Positions 48,947 through 62,880 of a stretch of DNA of 64,000 bases are shown piece by piece. The notes beneath the pieces were generated by a model. That model did no database searches. It was not told the DNA's origin and was given only the letters and a program-made list of their open reading frames with translations. The translations under genes were made by a program, and so were the position numbers. Every line of letters starts with the position of its first letter. The stretch's first letter is position 1. This DNA comes from Mycolicibacterium flavescens (GTDB lineage Bacteria > Actinomycetota > Actinomycetes > Mycobacteriales > Mycobacteriaceae). The stretch covers positions 74,185-138,184 of the forward strand of contig NZ_MIHA01000016.1 of the NCBI RefSeq assembly GCF_001722335.1, read 5' to 3'.

Positions 48947-49819
48947 TCAGAGTGGGAACGCGGTGCCGGTGAGCTGCTCGGACAGCTCCCACAGCGCGGT
49001 CGCGGTGCGGCCGTCGCGGGCCAGCGGGCTGCGGATCGGGGTCGGCCCGACCGGGCCGCGGCTGGCGAACCGCGGACCGACGAACGTGTCGCCGGGGATG
49101 TCCTCGGCCGCGGCGTACAGCGACGCGCGGGCGCCGTACTCCGGCTTGGTGGCGAACAGCCGGTTGTTGGCCAGCCAGATCCGGGTGCCGAACCGGCTGC
49201 CGGTCTGACCCTGCAGGTTGGTGGCCGAGTAGCCCGGATGCGCGGCGACGGCACGCACCGGCGATCCGGCCGCGCTCAGCCGCCGCTGCAGCTCCTTGGT
49301 GAACAGCAGGTTCGCCAGCTTCGACTGGCCGTACGCCGGCCATGCGAGGTACGGGCGGGCCTTCCAGTTGAGGTCGTTGAGGTTGATCCGGCCGAACATG
49401 TGCATGATCGACGACACCGTGACCACCCGGTCGCTGATCTTGGGCAGCAGGTGATTGGTCAGCGCGAAGTGGCCGAGGTGGTTGGTGCCGATCTGGCTTT
49501 CGAAGCCGTCGCGGGTCAGCGCGTACGGCACGGCCATGATGCCGGCGTTGTTGATCAGCACGTCGACGGCGTCGACCCCGTCGGCGAACGCCCGCACCGA
49601 CGCCAGGTCCTGCAGGTCCAGTTCGCGGACCTCGGTGTCGCCGCCGATCTGCCGCGCGGCCTGCTCACCCTTGGCGGTGTTGCGCACCGCGAGGACGACG
49701 TGGGCGCCGACGCGGGCCAACTCCTGCGCGGTCACCAGCCCGAGGCCGCTGTTGGCGCCGGTGACGATGACGGTGCGCCCGGCGAACGAGGGCAGATCGG
49801 CGGCAGTCCAGTCGCTCAT
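48947..49819 (-). CDS. short-chain dehydrogenase/reductase
   Basis: A 290-residue classical SDR. The cofactor motif is VIVTGANSGLGLVTAQELA, NNAG is present in VLINNAGIM, and the catalytic Ser and Tyr-Lys are seen in VVTVSSIMH and YGQSKLANLLF. It resembles the mycobacterial retinol-dehydrogenase/protochlorophyllide-reductase-like SDRs. Substrate unknown. The ATG at 49819 has a TAGGGT -10 box seven bases upstream. It has no counterpart between rplY and lpqT in M. tuberculosis. Confidence 0.88.
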   Translation of the reverse strand: MSDWTAADLPSFAGRTVIVTGANSGLGLVTAQELARVGAHVVLAVRNTAKGEQAARQIGGDTEVRELDLQDLASVRAFADGVDAVDVLINNAGIMAVPYALTRDGFESQIGTNHLGHFALTNHLLPKISDRVVTVSSIMHMFGRINLNDLNWKARPYLAWPAYGQSKLANLLFTKELQRRLSAAGSPVRAVAAHPGYSATNLQGQTGSRFGTRIWLANNRLFATKPEYGARASLYAAAEDIPGDTFVGPRFASRGPVGPTPIRSPLARDGRTATALWELSEQLTGTAFPL

Positions 49820-49826
49820 GGGCCCC

Positions 49827-49832
49827 ACCCTA
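49827..49832 (-). promoter_or_regulatory. -10 box of the SDR gene (leaderless)
   Basis: TAGGGT on the minus strand ends seven bases before the SDR ATG. It lies 12 bp outside the left end of the neighbouring inverted-repeat element. Confidence 0.45.
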
Positions 49833-49844
49833 GCGACCCCTGTT

Positions 49845-49866
49845 CCGCGAAACGGTATTTCAGCAG
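49845..49866 (+). repeat. left terminal inverted repeat of DUF559 element 2
   Basis: Begins CCGCGAAACGGTATTTCAGC. It matches the reverse complement of 50730-50751 at 21 of 22 bases and bounds a 907-bp interval that contains only the gene below. Confidence 0.7.
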
Positions 49867-49972
49867 GCCGCTACTAGCGCTTTCCCTGCGTCGATGCAGT
49901 CTCGCGGAGGCTATGCACAAGCCGTACCCGAATGGCTGCGCAGTTGTCGGTGCGGGGGAACAGCATCGACTC

Positions 49973-50683
49973 ATGGGGGAGATATTCATCGGGTCCGACG
50001 CCGTCGCGAGCGGCACGGTTACCCGTCATGAACTCGCGCGGTGGTATCGGCCGATCTACCCGAACGTCTACGCCGCGCGCGGTGAGCAGCTCACAGTCCG
50101 CGACCGGGCCGTCGGCGCTGTGCTGTGGTCGAAACGTCGCGGCATCCTCACCGGCATCGCCGCCTCCGCGCTGCACGGCGCGGAATGGGTCGACGCCGAC
50201 GTCCCCGTCGAGTTGGTCTACCACTGCACACGTCCCCCGACCGGCATCGTGACGCGCAATGAACGCATCGAGCCCGACGAACTCGGTTGGCAGCACGGCG
50301 TGTTGGTCGCTACGCCGGCACGCACCGCTTTCGACCTGGGTCGGCATCTGCGGCGCGGCCACGCGATAGCGCGGATGGACGCGCTGATGCGGGCCCGGCC
50401 GTTCTCCGCCGAGGACGTGCTGCTGTTGGCGAAGCGGTATCGCGGTGCCCGTGGCGTCAAGCAACTCAAGGCGGCGCTGCCGCTGGTCGACGGGGGCGCG
50501 GCGTCACTTCGGGAGACCTGGCTGCGGCTACTGCTCATCGACGCGGGCCTGCCGACGCCCAAGTCCCAGGTGCCGATCTATGACCACGACGGCCGGTTGC
50601 TGCGAACCTCCGACCTCGGCTGGGAGGACCTGATGGTCGTCGCTGAGTACGACGGCGATCAGCACCGGACCGATCGCCCCTAG
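49973..50683 (+). CDS. AbiEi-like/DUF559 (Vsr-like nuclease fold) protein, probably 3'-truncated
   Basis: A 236-residue protein. The N-terminal part (IFIGSDAVASGTVTRHELARW...PNVYAARGEQLTV...GILTGIAASALHG) is an AbiEi-type winged helix. The C-terminal part carries a DUF559/PD-(D/E)XK-like core with SDLGWEDLMVVAEYDGDQHR. Family members normally continue with a QYVKDxxR-type helix and a final strand; here a stop comes right after HRTDRP, so the end of the nuclease fold is lost. The upstream frame is long, but the ATG at 49973 matches the paralogue at 21287. It lies alone between 22-bp inverted repeats. Confidence 0.7.
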   Translation: MGEIFIGSDAVASGTVTRHELARWYRPIYPNVYAARGEQLTVRDRAVGAVLWSKRRGILTGIAASALHGAEWVDADVPVELVYHCTRPPTGIVTRNERIEPDELGWQHGVLVATPARTAFDLGRHLRRGHAIARMDALMRARPFSAEDVLLLAKRYRGARGVKQLKAALPLVDGGAASLRETWLRLLLIDAGLPTPKSQVPIYDHDGRLLRTSDLGWEDLMVVAEYDGDQHRTDRP

Positions 50684-50729
50684 TCCCGAGCCCGAAACTG
50701 CACTCACGCAGGACTCTCTCGCACTTTGT

Positions 50730-50751
50730 CTGCTGGAATACCGTTTCGCGG
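50730..50751 (-). repeat. right terminal inverted repeat of DUF559 element 2
   Basis: On the minus strand it begins CCGCGAAACGGTATTCCAGC, one mismatch from the left copy. It lies 46 bp after the DUF559 stop and 14 bp before the lpqT stop. Confidence 0.7.
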
Positions 50752-50765
50752 CAAGGGGGCGGTCA

Positions 50766-51443
50766 CTACGGCGGCGGCGGGGCGCCCGGCACCGCGACGG
50801 TGAACCCGCTGATGATCTTCTCGATGTCGGGGGCCTGCTCGGCGGCCTTATCGGCGAATCCGGTGACCGTGAACTGCACCAGATACCGCTGCCGGGCCGG
50901 CGGCGCGCCGGTCGCGATGACGATCCGGTTGTAGGTGTGCATCCGGGTGCCGTTGAGGTCGTAGCTGCCCTCGATCATCGCCGACGGGAAACCCTTGAAG
51001 TCGTCCATAGAGGCGTTGAGCCGCTTGAAGTTCTGCGACATCTCGGCGTCGACGTAGCCGTGCTTGACTGCCTCGCGGGGGTCGAAGTCGCCGGTCAGCT
51101 TCATCACCACCAGCATCGCGATCGGGTAGGTCTCACCCTTGGCGATCACCCGCGTACCCGGCGCGAAGTTGGTGTTGAAGTACGGCTCCCAACCCGCCGG
51201 TGTCGGGAAGCTGACCGTCAGATCCTTGAGCTTGTCCGGGAACGCGGTCTCGCCGACGACGCCGTTCTGCTCGAGGAACACGGCGACCGGCACCGGCTTG
51301 TCGTCCTCCGGCGCGGCCGAGGACGGCGCCGGCGACGACGACGTCGACCACACCGACTGGTAGTTGGGCGGCTCCGTCCCGCAGCCGGCCGCCAGAACCA
51401 CCGCGGCGACCCCTGCTACCAGTCCAAAGCCTGCCCGGCTCAC
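50766..51443 (-). CDS. lpqT: lipoprotein LpqT
   Basis: A 225-residue lipoprotein; orthologue by position of Rv1016c. Signal peptide with lipobox LAAGC, Ser/Pro linker, then the LpqN/LpqT domain (PVPVAVFLEQNGVVGETAFPDKLKDLTVSFPTPAGW...). It ends in a Pro tail. The GTG start overlaps the arsC-like stop (GTGA), so it is the last gene of the prs-arsC-lpqT run. It is paralogous to the lipoprotein at 14032. Confidence 0.9.
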   Translation of the reverse strand: MSRAGFGLVAGVAAVVLAAGCGTEPPNYQSVWSTSSSPAPSSAAPEDDKPVPVAVFLEQNGVVGETAFPDKLKDLTVSFPTPAGWEPYFNTNFAPGTRVIAKGETYPIAMLVVMKLTGDFDPREAVKHGYVDAEMSQNFKRLNASMDDFKGFPSAMIEGSYDLNGTRMHTYNRIVIATGAPPARQRYLVQFTVTGFADKAAEQAPDIEKIISGFTVAVPGAPPPP

Positions 51444-51781
51444 AGAATCTCGCGCACCGCGTCGATCGGCCGGGCCAGCCGGGTGCCCTTCGGGGTCACC
51501 ACGAACGGACGCTCGATCAGGATCGGGTGCTCGGCCATCGCGTCGAGCAGTTCGTCGTCCGAGGCGTCAGCCAAACCCAGCTCGCTGTACAGGGATTCGC
51601 GTTTACGCACCGCGGTGCGCACGTCGATGCCGGCGTCGCGGATCATCGTCTCGAGTTCCGCGCGCGTCGGCGGCGTCTTGAGGTACTGCACGATCTCGGG
51701 CTCGATCCCGTTCTCGCGCAGCAGGTCGAGGGTCTTACGCGAGGTGGAGCACTTGGGGTTGTGGTAAATGGTCGAAGACAT
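51440..51781 (-). CDS. arsC: ArsC-family (glutaredoxin-type) arsenate reductase-like protein
   Basis: A 113-residue thioredoxin-fold protein with the catalytic Cys in YHNPKCSTSRKTL and the substrate-binding Arg in IERPFVVTPKGTRLARP, as in ArsC of the E. coli type. The ATG directly abuts the prs stop and its own stop overlaps lpqT, so it is embedded in the prs operon rather than an ars cluster. No arsenic transporter is nearby; a general thiol-redox role cannot be excluded. Confidence 0.88.
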   Translation of the reverse strand: MSSTIYHNPKCSTSRKTLDLLRENGIEPEIVQYLKTPPTRAELETMIRDAGIDVRTAVRKRESLYSELGLADASDDELLDAMAEHPILIERPFVVTPKGTRLARPIDAVREIL

Positions 51782-52762
51782 CTATGCCGACCCGTCGAAA
51801 AGGCTTGTCACCGAACCGTTGTCGAACACCGCGCGGATCGTGTTGGCCAGCAGCGGCGCGATCGACAGCACGGTCAGCTGCGCGAACCGCTTGTCCTCGC
51901 CGATCGGCAGCGTGTTGGTGACGATCACCTCGCAGGCGCCGGAGTCGGCCAGCCGCTCGCGGGCCGGGTCCGACAGCACACCGTGGGTGGCCGCGATGAT
52001 CACGTCGCCCGCGCCGTCGGCCTTGAGCAGCTTGACCGCGCCGGCGATGGTGCCGCCGGTGTCGATCATGTCGTCGGTCAGCACACACGTCTTGCCCCGC
52101 ACGTCGCCGACGACGCGGTTGGACACCACCTCGTTGGGTTTGAGCGGGTCGCGGGTCTTGTGGATGAACGCCAGGGGAACGCCGCCCAGCGAGTCGGCCC
52201 ACTTCTCGGCGACGCGCACCCGGCCCGAGTCGGGGGAGACGACGACCATGTCGTGGTGCGAGTAGTTGTCGGCGATGTAGCCGGTGAGCAGCTTCTGCGC
52301 CCGCATGTGGTCCACCGGGCCGTCGAAGAAGCCCTGGATCTGGTCGGTGTGCAGGTCGACGGTGACGATCCGGTCCGCGCCAGCGGTCTTGAGCAGATCG
52401 GCCACCAGCCGCGCCGAGATCGGTTCGCGGCCGCGGTGCTTCTTGTCCTGCCGGGCGTACGGGTAGAACGGCAGGATCGCGGTGATGCGCTTGGCGCTGC
52501 CGCGCTTGAGCGCATCGATCATGATCAGCTGTTCCATCAGGTGCTGGTTCAGCGGTGCGGGATGGCTCTGCAGTACGAATGCGTCGCAGCCGCGGACGGA
52601 TTCGTCGAAGCGGACGAAGATCTCGCCGTTGGCGAAGTCGCGTGCGGTCTGCGCGGTGACCGGTACGTCGAGTTCCTTGGCCACCTGCTCAGCCAGTTCC
52701 GGGTGCGCCCGCCCCGAGAAGAACATCAGATTTTTGCGGTTGTCGGTCCACTCGGTGCCCAC
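51782..52762 (-). CDS. prs: ribose-phosphate pyrophosphokinase
   Basis: A 326-residue class I PRPP synthase making PRPP from ribose 5-phosphate and ATP for nucleotides, His/Trp and arabinan precursors. Seen: FANGEIFVRFDESVRG, the ATP/metal loop YPYARQDKKHRGREPISARLVA, VDLHTDQIQGFF, and the PRPP loop CVLTDDMIDTGGTI. GTG start at 52762. Orthologue of Rv1017c, downstream of glmU as in M. tuberculosis. Confidence 0.96.
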   Translation of the reverse strand: MGTEWTDNRKNLMFFSGRAHPELAEQVAKELDVPVTAQTARDFANGEIFVRFDESVRGCDAFVLQSHPAPLNQHLMEQLIMIDALKRGSAKRITAILPFYPYARQDKKHRGREPISARLVADLLKTAGADRIVTVDLHTDQIQGFFDGPVDHMRAQKLLTGYIADNYSHHDMVVVSPDSGRVRVAEKWADSLGGVPLAFIHKTRDPLKPNEVVSNRVVGDVRGKTCVLTDDMIDTGGTIAGAVKLLKADGAGDVIIAATHGVLSDPARERLADSGACEVIVTNTLPIGEDKRFAQLTVLSIAPLLANTIRAVFDNGSVTSLFDGSA

Positions 52763-52861
52763 GGTGCGCCCTCAAGGTCGGAGTCGATACCGGACAATCG
52801 TACGTAGGTTCACGCGCACCTTGTGCCCGGGTGGCCCGAACATGAACAATTCCGTGCGATA

Positions 52862-54346
52862 TCACGCATCGTCGTCGTCATTCGCCGCCGCTGCCGCGTC
52901 TGATGCGACGGCCGCCGCCGCCGCTGCCGCTGACGCGGAGTTCGGCCGGTTGCGCGCCACCCACCCCTCGATGTTGCGCTGAGACCCCGCCGACACCGCG
53001 AGCGCGCCCGGCGGCACGTCCTGGCGGACCACGGTGCCCGCGCCGGTGTAGGCGCCGTCGCCGACGGTGACCGGGGCGACGAACATGGTGTCCGAGCCGG
53101 TGCGCACGTGTGAGCCGATCGTGGTGCGGCTCTTGGTCTCTCCGTCGTAGTTGACGAATACGCTCGACGCGCCGATGTTGCTGTGCTCGCCGATGTCGGC
53201 GTCGCCGACGTACGTCAGGTGCGGCACCTTGGTGCCGGTGCCCAGCGTCGCGTTCTTCGTCTCGACGAACGCGCCGAGCTTGCCGTCGGCGCCCAGCACG
53301 GTGCCCGGCCGCAGATAGCTGAACGGCCCGACCGTCGCCCCGTCGCCGATCACCGACGAACTGCCGTGCGTGCGGCAGACCGTCGCCCCGTCACCGACCG
53401 TGACGTCGGCCAACGTGGTGTCGGGCCCGATCTCGCAGCGGCCGCCGATCCGGGTGCCGCGGTGCAGCTGACAACCCGGTTTGACGACGGTGTCGCGGCC
53501 GATCGTGACGTCGACGTCGATCCACGTGCTGGCCGGGTCGATCACCGTGACCCCGGCGCGCTGATGGGCGGCGACGATGCGCCGGTTCAGTTCGCCGCCG
53601 AGTTCGGCCAGCTGCACGCGGTCGTTGACGCCGGCCACCAGCATCGCGTCGTCGACGTGCTTGGCGCGCACCGGCCTGCCGTCGGAGCGCACGATCGCGA
53701 TCACGTCGGTCAGGTACTGCTCCTGCTGGGCGTTGTCGGAGCGCAACCGGCTCAGCGCAGGCCGCAGCGCCGTGACGTCGAACGCGTACACACCGGCGTT
53801 GACCTCGGCGATGGCCTGCTGCGACGGGCTGGCGTCGGCCTGCTCGACGATGCCCATCACCTCACCGTCCTGGGTGCGCAGGATCCGGCCGTAGCCGGTC
53901 GGGTCGGGCAGCGTGGTGGTCAGCACCGTGGCCGCCGCGGGGGACGGGCCGGTGTGGGCGGCGATCAGGGCGCCCAGCGTGTCGGCGTCCAGCAGCGGCA
54001 CGTCGCCGGAGGTGACGACGACGGTGCCCGCAAAGTCGGGCGGCAGCGCCGAGAGCCCGCATTCGACGGCGTGGCCGGTGCCCATCTGCTGCTCCTGCAC
54101 CGCGGTGACGATGCGGCGGCCCAGGTCGTCGGCCAGCGCCTCGACCGCGGGCGTCACCCGTTCGCGGTCCTTGCCGACTACCACGATCAGATGCTCGGGC
54201 GCCAGCTCGGCCACCGCGTGCAAAACGTGCGCCAGCATGCTGCGCCCGGCCAGCGTGTGCAGGACTTTCGGGGTGTCCGAGCGCATCCGGGTACCGGCCC
54301 CGGCCGCCAGGACCACGACCGCGGTCTCGCGATGCGCGATGTTCAT
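52862..54346 (-). CDS. glmU: bifunctional GlcN-1-P acetyltransferase / GlcNAc-1-P uridyltransferase
   Basis: A 494-residue enzyme that makes UDP-GlcNAc for peptidoglycan and arabinogalactan linker. The uridyltransferase half has [32 protein letters not shown] and SGDVPLLD. The left-handed beta-helix acetyltransferase half has [28 protein letters not shown] and GAGTVV. An Ala-rich, Asp-ended tail follows, as in other mycobacterial GlmU. The ATG at 54346 has GGAG six bases upstream, and the gene begins 7 bp from the tRNA-Gln. Confidence 0.96.
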   Translation of the reverse strand: MNIAHRETAVVVLAAGAGTRMRSDTPKVLHTLAGRSMLAHVLHAVAELAPEHLIVVVGKDRERVTPAVEALADDLGRRIVTAVQEQQMGTGHAVECGLSALPPDFAGTVVVTSGDVPLLDADTLGALIAAHTGPSPAAATVLTTTLPDPTGYGRILRTQDGEVMGIVEQADASPSQQAIAEVNAGVYAFDVTALRPALSRLRSDNAQQEQYLTDVIAIVRSDGRPVRAKHVDDAMLVAGVNDRVQLAELGGELNRRIVAAHQRAGVTVIDPASTWIDVDVTIGRDTVVKPGCQLHRGTRIGGRCEIGPDTTLADVTVGDGATVCRTHGSSSVIGDGATVGPFSYLRPGTVLGADGKLGAFVETKNATLGTGTKVPHLTYVGDADIGEHSNIGASSVFVNYDGETKSRTTIGSHVRTGSDTMFVAPVTVGDGAYTGAGTVVRQDVPPGALAVSAGSQRNIEGWVARNRPNSASAAAAAAAVASDAAAAANDDDDA

Positions 54347-54352
54347 AGATTG

Positions 54353-54424
54353 CTCCGTCGCCAGGACTCGAACCTGAACTATCTGAACCAAAATCAGAGG
54401 TGCTGCCGATTACACCACGACGGA
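54353..54424 (-). tRNA. glnU: tRNA-Gln (anticodon TTG)
   Basis: A 72-base cloverleaf on the minus strand. The 7-bp acceptor stem TCCGTCG pairs with CGACGGA; discriminator G. The anticodon arm TCTGA-TTTTGGT-TCAGA gives anticodon TTG (reads CAA). The T arm CAGG-TTCGAGT-CCTG has the expected TTCGA loop. CCA is not fully encoded (GCA follows). Its position between glmU and the tetR-mfd block is as in M. tuberculosis. Confidence 0.93.
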
Positions 54425-54464
54425 TCGATCAACTCGTGATGCTAGTCGAACGCAGCGAAGCAAC

Positions 54465-54470
54465 TAACCT
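54465..54470 (+). promoter_or_regulatory. -10 box of the tetR gene upstream of mfd (leaderless)
   Basis: TAACCT ends exactly seven bases before the GTG at 54478. This supports that start over longer frames that would run into the tRNA. Confidence 0.5.
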
Positions 54471-54477
54471 GGCAGGC

Positions 54478-55125
54478 GTGGCAGCGCTCGACAAAGAGGT
54501 GCGGACGCCGCGGGCCCGGATGACCGGCGCCGAGCGGCGCCATCAGCTGATCGACATCGCCCGTTCGCTGTTCGCCGAACGCGGCTACGAGGGCACCTCG
54601 ATCGAGGAGATCGCGCAGCGGGCCAACGTCTCCAAACCCGTCGTCTACGAGCACTTCGGCGGTAAGGAGGGGCTGTACGCGGTGGTGGTGGACCGCGAGA
54701 TGTCGGCGTTGCTCGACCGGATCACGTCGTCGCTGACCCGGATGACCAACAACCGCTCCCGGCTGCGCATCGAACGCGTCGCGCTGGCGCTGCTGACCTA
54801 CGTCGACGAACGCACCGACGGGTTCCGGATACTGATCCGCGACTCCCCGGCGGCGATCACCTCCGGCAGCACCTACTCGACGCTGCTCAACGAGGCCGTC
54901 AACCAGGTGTCGTCGATCCTGGCCGGCGACTTCTCGCGGCGCGGCCTGGACGCCGAGATGGCCCCGCTGTACGCGCAGGCCCTGGTCGGGTCGGTGTCGA
55001 TGACCGCGCAGTGGTGGCTCGACGTGCGGGAGCCGAAGAAAGAGGTCGTGGCCGCGCACCTGGTCAACCTGTGCTGGAACGGGTTGATGCATCTGGAGAA
55101 GGACCCGCCGCTGCTCGACGAGTGA
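54478..55125 (+). CDS. TetR-family regulator (Rv1019-like)
   Basis: A 215-residue TetR protein. The HTH is EGTSIEEIAQRANVSKPVVYEHFGGKEGLYAVVVDREM; the ligand domain follows. Its position between tRNA-Gln and mfd matches M. tuberculosis Rv1019, which has been linked to control of the downstream mfd-mazG genes. The GTG start gives a protein somewhat longer than the annotated M. tuberculosis one (197 residues). Ligand unknown. Confidence 0.9.
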   Translation: MAALDKEVRTPRARMTGAERRHQLIDIARSLFAERGYEGTSIEEIAQRANVSKPVVYEHFGGKEGLYAVVVDREMSALLDRITSSLTRMTNNRSRLRIERVALALLTYVDERTDGFRILIRDSPAAITSGSTYSTLLNEAVNQVSSILAGDFSRRGLDAEMAPLYAQALVGSVSMTAQWWLDVREPKKEVVAAHLVNLCWNGLMHLEKDPPLLDE

Positions 55126-55201
55126 GCCAGGTCACCGATTTGTCTGCTCCGACAAGCACTTCGGCGGTCACCCCGAGGTGGTTGCTTAGGATGGAGTCAT
55201 C

Positions 55202-58864
<3,663 letters not shown>

Positions 58865-58907
58865 GGCACTCTGCGTGCGCAGCGTGTACAGCGAGGAGGT
58901 CATCGCG

Positions 58908-59978
58908 ATGACCGTCGTACTGGTCGACCCCCGCCGCCCGTCGCTCATCCCGATCGACGCGATCGATCTGCTCACCGGTGATGTCCAGTACACCGAGGAG
59001 ATGCCGATCAAGGTGCCGTGGTCGCTGCCCGCCGCGCGCCCGTGCATGACCGGCGACGACGACCGGGAACCCGCGCCGGTGCTGCTGTCGTCGGACCCGG
59101 AGCATCCGGCGGTGCGCTCGCGGCTGGCCGCCGGTGAGAAGGTGATCTCCGCCCCGGAGGCCGCGCCCGGCGAGCGGCTGGTCGACGCGGTGGCGATGAT
59201 GGACAAGCTGCGCACCGCCGGACCGTGGGAGAGCGAGCAGACCCACGATTCGCTGCGGCGCTATCTGCTCGAGGAGACCTACGAGGTGTTCGACGCGGTG
59301 CACAGCGGCGACGCCGCCGCACTGCGCGACGAACTCGGAGATGTGTTGCTGCAGGTGCTTTTCCACGCCCGCATCGCCGAGGACGCGCCGCAGAACGCGT
59401 TCGGCATCGACGACGTCGCCGACGCGCTGGTGCGCAAACTCGGCAACCGCGTGCCCGCGGTGCTGGCCGGTGAGACCGTCACGCTCGACGAACAGCTCGC
59501 GCAATGGGAAGAACGCAAGGCGCTGGAGAAGAAGGACCGCACCTCCGTCGTCGACGACGTGCCGACCGGCCAGCCGGCGCTGGCGTTGGCGCAGAAGGTG
59601 ATCGAGCGGGTCACCGCCGCCGGGCTGCCCGCAGACCTCATCCCCGCCGATGTCACGTCGGTCACGGTGTCGGCGGGCAGTGACGCCGAGAACGTGTTGC
59701 GCGCGGCGGTGCTGGCGTTCATGGACACCGTGCGCGCGGCCGAGCGGGCGATCCTCGCCGACCGGCGCGGCACCGAGGTGCCCGAGGAACTCGACGACGC
59801 GGCGCTCGACCAGGTCGGTGAGGACGAGTGGCGCGCGCATTGGCCGTCCGGTGTGGCCGACGAGACCGATGCGCACGACGAGACTGATGTGGCCGAGGAC
59901 GCCGGCGTGACGGGTGAGGCTGGCGTGGTAGATGAGACAGAAACCGACCGAGCAACCGCGGATTCGGCGCGGTCCTAG
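58908..59978 (+). CDS. mazG: nucleoside triphosphate pyrophosphohydrolase MazG
   Basis: A 356-residue NTP pyrophosphohydrolase that cleans oxidised or non-canonical NTPs; orthologue of Rv1021 (325 residues). The central MazG motif is seen as GPWESEQTHDSLRRYLLEETYEVFDAV followed by LRDELGDVLLQVLFHARIAED, with its metal-binding Glu/Asp residues. An N-terminal leader of ~95 residues precedes it, and the acidic, Thr-rich C-terminal ~45 residues are extra low-complexity sequence. GAGGAGG lies ahead of the ATG; it starts 43 bp after mfd. Confidence 0.94.
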   Translation: MTVVLVDPRRPSLIPIDAIDLLTGDVQYTEEMPIKVPWSLPAARPCMTGDDDREPAPVLLSSDPEHPAVRSRLAAGEKVISAPEAAPGERLVDAVAMMDKLRTAGPWESEQTHDSLRRYLLEETYEVFDAVHSGDAAALRDELGDVLLQVLFHARIAEDAPQNAFGIDDVADALVRKLGNRVPAVLAGETVTLDEQLAQWEERKALEKKDRTSVVDDVPTGQPALALAQKVIERVTAAGLPADLIPADVTSVTVSAGSDAENVLRAAVLAFMDTVRAAERAILADRRGTEVPEELDDAALDQVGEDEWRAHWPSGVADETDAHDETDVAEDAGVTGEAGVVDETETDRATADSARS

Positions 59979-60083
59979 TCGCTGATCGATCGTTTGCGCA
60001 CCCGAATCGCTCCCCACGCTGAACCCCCGCGCCCCGCGCGCATGGGAACATGGGCATCGACCGAAGTTGGTTGAGGGGATTTG

Positions 60084-60815
60084 GTGTCACCGGTGCGTTG
60101 GATGCGCGCGGTCGCGGTATCAGGTGCGGCGGCGCTGCTGTTGGCTTCTAGCTGTTCGTGGCAGCTGGGCACTCCCATCCCGGAGGGAGTGCCGCCGCCA
60201 CCGGGTGATCCGGTGCCCGCGATCGACACCTACGCCAAGGGCCGCCCCGCCGACCAGCTGCGCGACTGGGCCGCCGAGCGCGCCCCCAAGCTCGGTATCC
60301 CGCTCGGCGCGCTGGAGGCCTACGCCTACGCCGCGCGCGTCGCCGAGGTGGAGAACCCGGACTGCAAGCTGACCTGGACGACGCTGGCCGGGATCGGCCA
60401 GGTGGAAAGCCACCACGGCACCTACCGCGGCGCGGAGATCGAAGCCAACGGCGACGTGAAGCCGCCCATCCGGGGCGTGTGGCTCGACGGCACCAACGGC
60501 AACCGGGAGATCCTCGACACCGACGCGGTCAGCCACGACGGCGACTCCGAGTACGCCCGCGCGATGGGCCCGATGCAGTTCATCCCCGAGACCTGGCGGC
60601 TTTACGGCGTCGACGCCAACAACGACGGCAAGATCAGCGCCGACAACATGGACGACGCCGCGCTGTCGGCGGCCGGCTACCTGTGCTGGACGGGTAAGGA
60701 CCTGTCGACGCCGCGGGGCTGGATGAACGCGCTGCGCGCCTACAACCTGTCCGACCAGTACGCCCGCACCGTGCGGGACTGGGCGACCGCCTATGCGAAC
60801 GGACACCCCCTCTGA
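60084..60815 (+). CDS. lpqU: lytic transglycosylase-like lipoprotein LpqU
   Basis: A 243-residue exported protein, the same length as M. tuberculosis LpqU (Rv1022). The signal peptide ends at SSC (lipobox-like ASSC, imperfect). The SLT/MltB-type lysozyme fold has the catalytic Glu in LAGIGQVESHHGTY, followed by GPMQFIPETWRLYGVDANNDG and AALSAAGYLC. It should cleave peptidoglycan glycan strands. GTG 60084 is chosen; a TTG one codon upstream is also possible. Confidence 0.92.
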   Translation: MSPVRWMRAVAVSGAAALLLASSCSWQLGTPIPEGVPPPPGDPVPAIDTYAKGRPADQLRDWAAERAPKLGIPLGALEAYAYAARVAEVENPDCKLTWTTLAGIGQVESHHGTYRGAEIEANGDVKPPIRGVWLDGTNGNREILDTDAVSHDGDSEYARAMGPMQFIPETWRLYGVDANNDGKISADNMDDAALSAAGYLCWTGKDLSTPRGWMNALRAYNLSDQYARTVRDWATAYANGHPL

Positions 60816-60856
60816 ACACGCCTGTTGATCAGCGAGGCTCTAGGCTCGTCGGTTGA

Positions 60857-62179
<1,323 letters not shown>

Positions 62180-62199
62180 TCCGGTAGCCGGAATCGCCC

Positions 62200-62880
62200 G
62201 TGCCCGAAGCGAAACGGCCCGATCCGAGGCGCCGGTCACCGACCTCCCGACCCGGGAAGTCGGGCTCCGGTGGCGCGGGCAAGGGCCGTCCCCGCACGGG
62301 CGCGCGGCGGGAACCGCGTCCCGCCGAGGTACGCGCCGACGCCGAGGACACGACGGCGGACGACGCCGGCATCGTCATCCGCCGCTCGATCGCCGAGTCC
62401 GCGGAGCTGCAGTCCGAGCAGCGGTTCGGGTCGGCGGCGCGGCGCGCGGCGATCCTCGCCGCGGTCGTCTGCGTGCTGACGCTGACCATCGCCGGGCCGG
62501 TGCGCACCTACTTCGCGCAGCGCACGGAGATGCGCCAACTCAAGGCGACCGAGGAACAGTTGCGGGCCCAGATCGCCGAACTCGAACAGCAGAAGGGCAA
62601 ATTGGCCGATCCGGTGTTCATCGCGGCGCAGGCCCGTGAACGCCTGGGCTTCGTGATGCCCGGCGAGATCCCGTATCAGGTGCAGTTGCCGCCGGAGGCC
62701 GTGGTGCCCACCGACCCGGACCAGACGCCGACGACGACCGACCCCGCGCAGCCCTGGTACACCGCGCTGTGGCACACCATCGCCGATGAGCCACACGGCA
62801 TCTCGCCGGTGCCGCCGGTCCCGGACACCGTGGCACCCGGGCCGCTCAGCCCCCAACCCCCGCCCCCTCCCGGTGGTTGA
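62200..62880 (+). CDS. ftsB: cell division protein FtsB/DivIC family
   Basis: A 226-residue single-pass membrane protein; orthologue of Rv1024. A long basic, disordered cytoplasmic N-terminus is followed by one TM segment (RAAILAAVVCVLTLTIAGPV, ~82-101), a periplasmic coiled coil (TEMRQLKATEEQLRAQIAEL, continuing through EQQKGKL) and the DivIC-type DPVFIAAQARERLGFVMPGE. It ends in a Pro-rich tail. It should join FtsL and FtsQ in the divisome. It lies 20 bp after eno and its 3' end overlaps the DUF501 gene. Confidence 0.93.
   Translation: MPEAKRPDPRRRSPTSRPGKSGSGGAGKGRPRTGARREPRPAEVRADAEDTTADDAGIVIRRSIAESAELQSEQRFGSAARRAAILAAVVCVLTLTIAGPVRTYFAQRTEMRQLKATEEQLRAQIAELEQQKGKLADPVFIAAQARERLGFVMPGEIPYQVQLPPEAVVPTDPDQTPTTTDPAQPWYTALWHTIADEPHGISPVPPVPDTVAPGPLSPQPPPPPGG

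Noticed and set aside
54400..54477. Upstream extension of the tetR frame before mfd
   Set aside because: It would begin inside the tRNA-Gln gene; the GTG at 54478 has a -10 box at the leaderless distance.
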